Of a stretch of 64,000 bases of DNA, positions 61,423 to 64,000 are shown piece after piece. The notes under the pieces were generated by a model. It made no database searches. It saw only the letters and a program-made list of their open reading frames with translations, and was not told the origin of the DNA. Position numbers and translations under genes: made by a program. Position 1 is the first letter of the stretch; every line of letters begins with the position of its first letter. The stretch is from Lachnospiraceae bacterium (lineage in GTDB: Bacteria > Bacillota > Clostridia > Lachnospirales > Lachnospiraceae), in the NCBI GenBank assembly GCA_910575275.1, contig CAJTEE010000011.1, forward strand, positions 50,492 through 114,491. The letters run 5' to 3'.

Positions 61423-62103
61423 ATGGATACGGTAAAGGTTCTGGTCGTAGATGACGAGGCGCGCATGCGCAAGCTTGTTAAGGATTTTTTAACGGTGAAG
61501 GGATACCGCGTCATTGAGGCGGAGGATGGGGAGAAGGCCGTTGATCTGTTCTTTCAGGACAAAGAAATCGGACTCGTGATCCTGGATGTGATGATGCCGA
61601 AAATGGATGGCTGGGAGGTGTGCCGGATCATTCGGCAGTATTCCAAAACTCCGATCATTATGCTCACGGCCCGCTCCGAGGAGCGGGATGAGCTTTTAGG
61701 CTTTGAGCTTGGAGTGGATGAATATATTTCGAAGCCGTTCAGCCCCAAGATCCTGGTGGCGCGGATCGAGGCAATTTTACGCAGGAGAGCTGCAGTGACC
61801 GGGGAGACGCTGGAGGTCAACGGGATTCACATTGACAAAGACGCCCATGTTGTGACAGTAGACGGCGGGCAGGTAGATCTGAGCAACAAGGAATTTGAGC
61901 TTCTCACATATTTTATGGAGAATCAGGGAATTGCCCTGTCCCGGGAGAAGATTTTAAATCATGTATGGAACTATGACTATTTCGGCGATGCTAGGACGAT
62001 CGACACACATGTCAAAAAGCTGAGAAGCAAGCTGGGAGACCGGGGCGACTGCATCAAGACGATCTGGGGCATGGGGTATAAGCTTGAGGTGAATGGGAAA
62101 TGA
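61423..62103 (+). CDS. OmpR-family response regulator
   Basis: 226 residues. The receiver domain has the acidic pair DDE near the start, the phospho-acceptor Asp55 (VILDVMMP), Thr of MLTARS and the Lys of SKPFSP; the C-terminal winged helix has LSNKEFELLTYFMEN and DARTIDTHVKKLRSKL. The ATG at 61423 follows CAGGAGG; an in-frame upstream start would precede the RBS. It overlaps the kinase gene by ATGA. Targets are unknown; htrA, with its 11-bp-phased repeats, is one candidate. Confidence 0.95.
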   Translation: MDTVKVLVVDDEARMRKLVKDFLTVKGYRVIEAEDGEKAVDLFFQDKEIGLVILDVMMPKMDGWEVCRIIRQYSKTPIIMLTARSEERDELLGFELGVDEYISKPFSPKILVARIEAILRRRAAVTGETLEVNGIHIDKDAHVVTVDGGQVDLSNKEFELLTYFMENQGIALSREKILNHVWNYDYFGDARTIDTHVKKLRSKLGDRGDCIKTIWGMGYKLEVNGK

Positions 62104-63641
62104 AATCGATCCGTACAAGGCTGACGCTCGTATTTATCGGTATGATGACGGTAATGCTGGCGGCTGTCTGGGGCGTAAACCGCTGGTATCTCGTTACTTA
62201 TTATGAAAGCCAGAAAATAAAATCCTTGAATGATGCATATTACTCCATTGATCAGCAGATTGAGAAGAATGAAAAAATGGGGATTTCTGTCGAGGAGGCC
62301 ATGTGTCAGAGGCAGGATGAGCAGGGGAATGTGATCGAGGGGAATTTACAGCAGTTGATCCGCAATTACAGTGACAAGGCCAACGTATCAGTGGTGATGA
62401 TCGACAACAGCACGGCGGAGCCCACGATCTATTCAACCTCCCGCGACACAAAATTTTTAAAGGACCGTATGGACCGTTACATTTTCGGATGGGACAGGGG
62501 CCGGTTTGAGATCCTGCAGGAATATGACAACTATACGCTTCAAAAGACCTTTGACCCAAGACGGAACGGCATGTATCTGGAGAGCTGGGGCTTTTTCTCC
62601 GACAACAGCACGGCCTTTATCATGAGCACACCGCTTTCAAGCATTGGTGAGAGCGTGGAGCTTTCGAATCGTTTCTTGACATATGTGGGCTTTTTTACGA
62701 TCCTCATCGGGGCTGTTCTCACGTACGTGATTACCAGGCATATGATGCTTCCGATCTATAAGGCGGCAAGCCTTTCGGAGAAAATGTCCAATCTTGATTT
62801 TGACGCCCGGTATGAGCCGGGCAGATATGATACGGAGGAGCTTGCCATTCTCGGCAGCAGTATGAACACACTGTCCGAGCGGTTAAGGGAAACGATCGGC
62901 GAGCTAAAGTCCGCCAACAATCAGCTACAGAGAGACATTGAGGAAAAGACCCGTATTGATGAGCTGCGTAAGGAGTTTATCGCGAATGTATCGCATGAGC
63001 TGAAGACACCGATCGCGCTGATCCAGGGCTACGCCGAGGGCCTGCAGGAGGGAATGTGTGAAGACAAAGAGAGCCGTGATTACTATTGTGAGGTGATCGT
63101 GGACGAGGCTGCAAAAATGAATCAGATGGTGAGACAGCTTCTGACGCTGTCGTCGCTGGAAAACGGCAGTGATAAAACTGTTATGGAGCGGTTTGACCTG
63201 ACAGAGTTGATCCGGGGAGTATTGCACGCCTCCGAAATCCTGCTCGCACAAAATAAAATTACAGTCAGCTTCGACGTCTCACAGCCTGTGTATGTGTGGG
63301 CCGACGAATTTAAAATCGAGCAGGTGATTACCAATTACCTGAGCAATGCGATCCATCATGCGGCCGGGGAAAAACGGATTATCATACGTATGGAGAAGCA
63401 GGGGGACGTCGTACGTGTGTCGGTCTTCAACACCGGAGAGGCGATTCCCGAAGAAGCACTACCGAATCTGTGGACGAAGTTTTATAAGGTGGACAAGGCG
63501 AGGACCCGCGCCTACGGCGGGAGTGGAATCGGACTTTCGATTGTAAAGGCCATCCTGGATGCGCATCATCAGCAGTGCGGCGTGGAGAACTGGGAAAACG
63601 GTGTGGAATTCTGGTTCACAATGGACGGCGCAAACCAATGA
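62100..63641 (+). CDS. Membrane sensor histidine kinase
   Basis: 513 residues. Two membrane helices (about 7-27 and 200-220) enclose an extracytoplasmic sensor domain of about 170 residues; then HAMP (about 220-275), a coiled coil, the dimerisation helix with the phospho-acceptor His299 (NVSHELKTPIALIQGYAEGL), and the HATPase domain with N box (NYLSNAIHHA) and G boxes (NTGEAI, GGSGIGLSIV). It pairs with the response regulator upstream. The signal is unknown. Confidence 0.95.
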   Translation: MKSIRTRLTLVFIGMMTVMLAAVWGVNRWYLVTYYESQKIKSLNDAYYSIDQQIEKNEKMGISVEEAMCQRQDEQGNVIEGNLQQLIRNYSDKANVSVVMIDNSTAEPTIYSTSRDTKFLKDRMDRYIFGWDRGRFEILQEYDNYTLQKTFDPRRNGMYLESWGFFSDNSTAFIMSTPLSSIGESVELSNRFLTYVGFFTILIGAVLTYVITRHMMLPIYKAASLSEKMSNLDFDARYEPGRYDTEELAILGSSMNTLSERLRETIGELKSANNQLQRDIEEKTRIDELRKEFIANVSHELKTPIALIQGYAEGLQEGMCEDKESRDYYCEVIVDEAAKMNQMVRQLLTLSSLENGSDKTVMERFDLTELIRGVLHASEILLAQNKITVSFDVSQPVYVWADEFKIEQVITNYLSNAIHHAAGEKRIIIRMEKQGDVVRVSVFNTGEAIPEEALPNLWTKFYKVDKARTRAYGGSGIGLSIVKAILDAHHQQCGVENWENGVEFWFTMDGANQ

Positions 63642-63645
63642 GCAA

Positions 63646-63692
63646 AGAGTGGTATATCTTGTGGGCCTGTGGGCGGTATACCACTCTATTTT
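63646..63692 (+). terminator. Terminator of the two-component operon
   Basis: AGAGTGGTAT (63646-63655) pairs perfectly with ATACCACTCT (63678-63687), followed by ATTTTG, five bases after the kinase stop. Confidence 0.75.
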
Positions 63693-63742
63693 GTTGACAT
63701 TTTTCATACAGAAAAAAATTGGAAAAAAGATGAAAAAAGTTG

Positions 63743-63771
63743 TTGACTTTTGTAAAATCCTTTGATATTAT
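63743..63771 (+). promoter_or_regulatory. rRNA operon promoter P1
   Basis: TTGACT (63743-63748), 17-base spacer and TATTAT (63766-63771), in A/T-rich DNA. Confidence 0.6.
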
Positions 63772-63843
63772 AATACTCGCCTTGAGCAAGCAGAAACATT
63801 TCAAAAGAATTTGCAAGAGGCAAAAAAGTTTTGAAAAAAATGG

Positions 63844-63872
63844 TTGACAAATTATTGAAGATGTGATAATCT
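63844..63872 (+). promoter_or_regulatory. rRNA operon promoter P2
   Basis: TTGACA (63844-63849) with TAATCT (63867-63872) at 17 bases, or GATAAT at 15. Tandem promoters 100 bp apart fit rrn operons. Confidence 0.55.
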
Positions 63873-63890
63873 ATCAAAGCTGTCAAAAAG

Positions 63891-64000
63891 CAATGCACCT
63901 TGAGAACTGAACAGTATGTAAAACCCTGAAAATTCTTATTAAGAAATGGCCGATAGGGTAGAGGCCATGGATGAGAACATTCAGAACAAAAACCTAAAAC
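63891..64000 (+). other. Leader of an rRNA operon, continuing past the window
   Basis: CAATGCACCTTGAGAACTGA resembles the conserved pre-16S leader of clostridial rRNA operons (ACCTTGAAAACTGAA). The 16S gene itself would begin beyond base 64000 and is not seen. The sequence has no open frame. Confidence 0.6.

Noticed and set aside
1..64000. tRNA genes and CRISPR arrays
   Set aside because: I looked for T-loop sequences and regularly spaced repeats and saw none; the rRNA genes themselves lie beyond the right edge.

Overview
The window reads as a chromosomal segment of a low-to-mid GC Gram-positive anaerobe of the Lachnospiraceae type (Clostridium cluster XIVa relatives). Pointers are the two-subunit iron-sulfur L-serine dehydratase, HemZ, a T-box-controlled TrpXYZ-type transporter, long-form HPF, a sirtuin-like/ung/uppP operon, and Clostridia-style promoters and Shine-Dalgarno sites. 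No database search was possible; family names come from motifs and gene order.

Layout: 1-8.3 kb carries a truncated glutaminase, a degenerate SIR2-like gene coupled to ung and uppP, an HtrA-type membrane protease, a ClpX with a long linker, and a Csp-like subtilase on the other strand. 8.65-19.5 kb is a surface-glycan cluster: lspA-like, glf, Wzx-type flippase, rhamnosyltransferase-like GT2, rfbC, Wzm/Wzt ABC exporter, methyltransferase, and a 1054-residue kinase-coiled coil-GT2-GT4 protein. 20.6-22.5 kb holds a decayed RelB/RelE-type pair, an ECF sigma/RsiV-like pair and a broken lipoprotein gene. 22.8-26.8 kb is trxB, an NlpC/P60 hydrolase and sdaAB-sdaAA. 26.8-33.7 kb has a polysaccharide deacetylase, a putP fragment, a LysR divergent from an M20 amidohydrolase and YfcC transporter, then ftsH. 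34-43 kb has rho, iclR, a MATE pump, the Trp T-box/trpXYZ operon on the minus strand, hpf, a DnaA-box cluster and an amidohydrolase. 43.3-47.7 kb is rel, an MBL hydrolase and hemZ.

47.65-57.43 kb is foreign, decaying DNA. Imperfect direct repeats that copy the 3' end of hemZ bound it, and a tyrosine-recombinase remnant lies next to the right repeat. Inside are a MarR gene with a palindromic operator, two halves of a broken ABC drug exporter now on opposite strands, two intact MATE pumps, a LysR gene, and pseudogenes (merR, dxs, a cytidylate-kinase-like gene, an IS3 transposase). Core sequence resumes with ybaK, hisS, aspS and an OmpR-type two-component pair; the window ends in tandem promoters and the leader of an rRNA operon.

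Besides the genes, a family of short intergenic repeats with terminal inverted repeats near GTTACTGTTCAC/GTGAACAGTAAC recurs at least four times. The most interesting proposal is that the methyltransferase plus kinase-coiled coil-GT protein, beside a Wzt with an extra C-terminal domain, forms a WbdD-like chain-capping and length-control system fused to its own polymerase.
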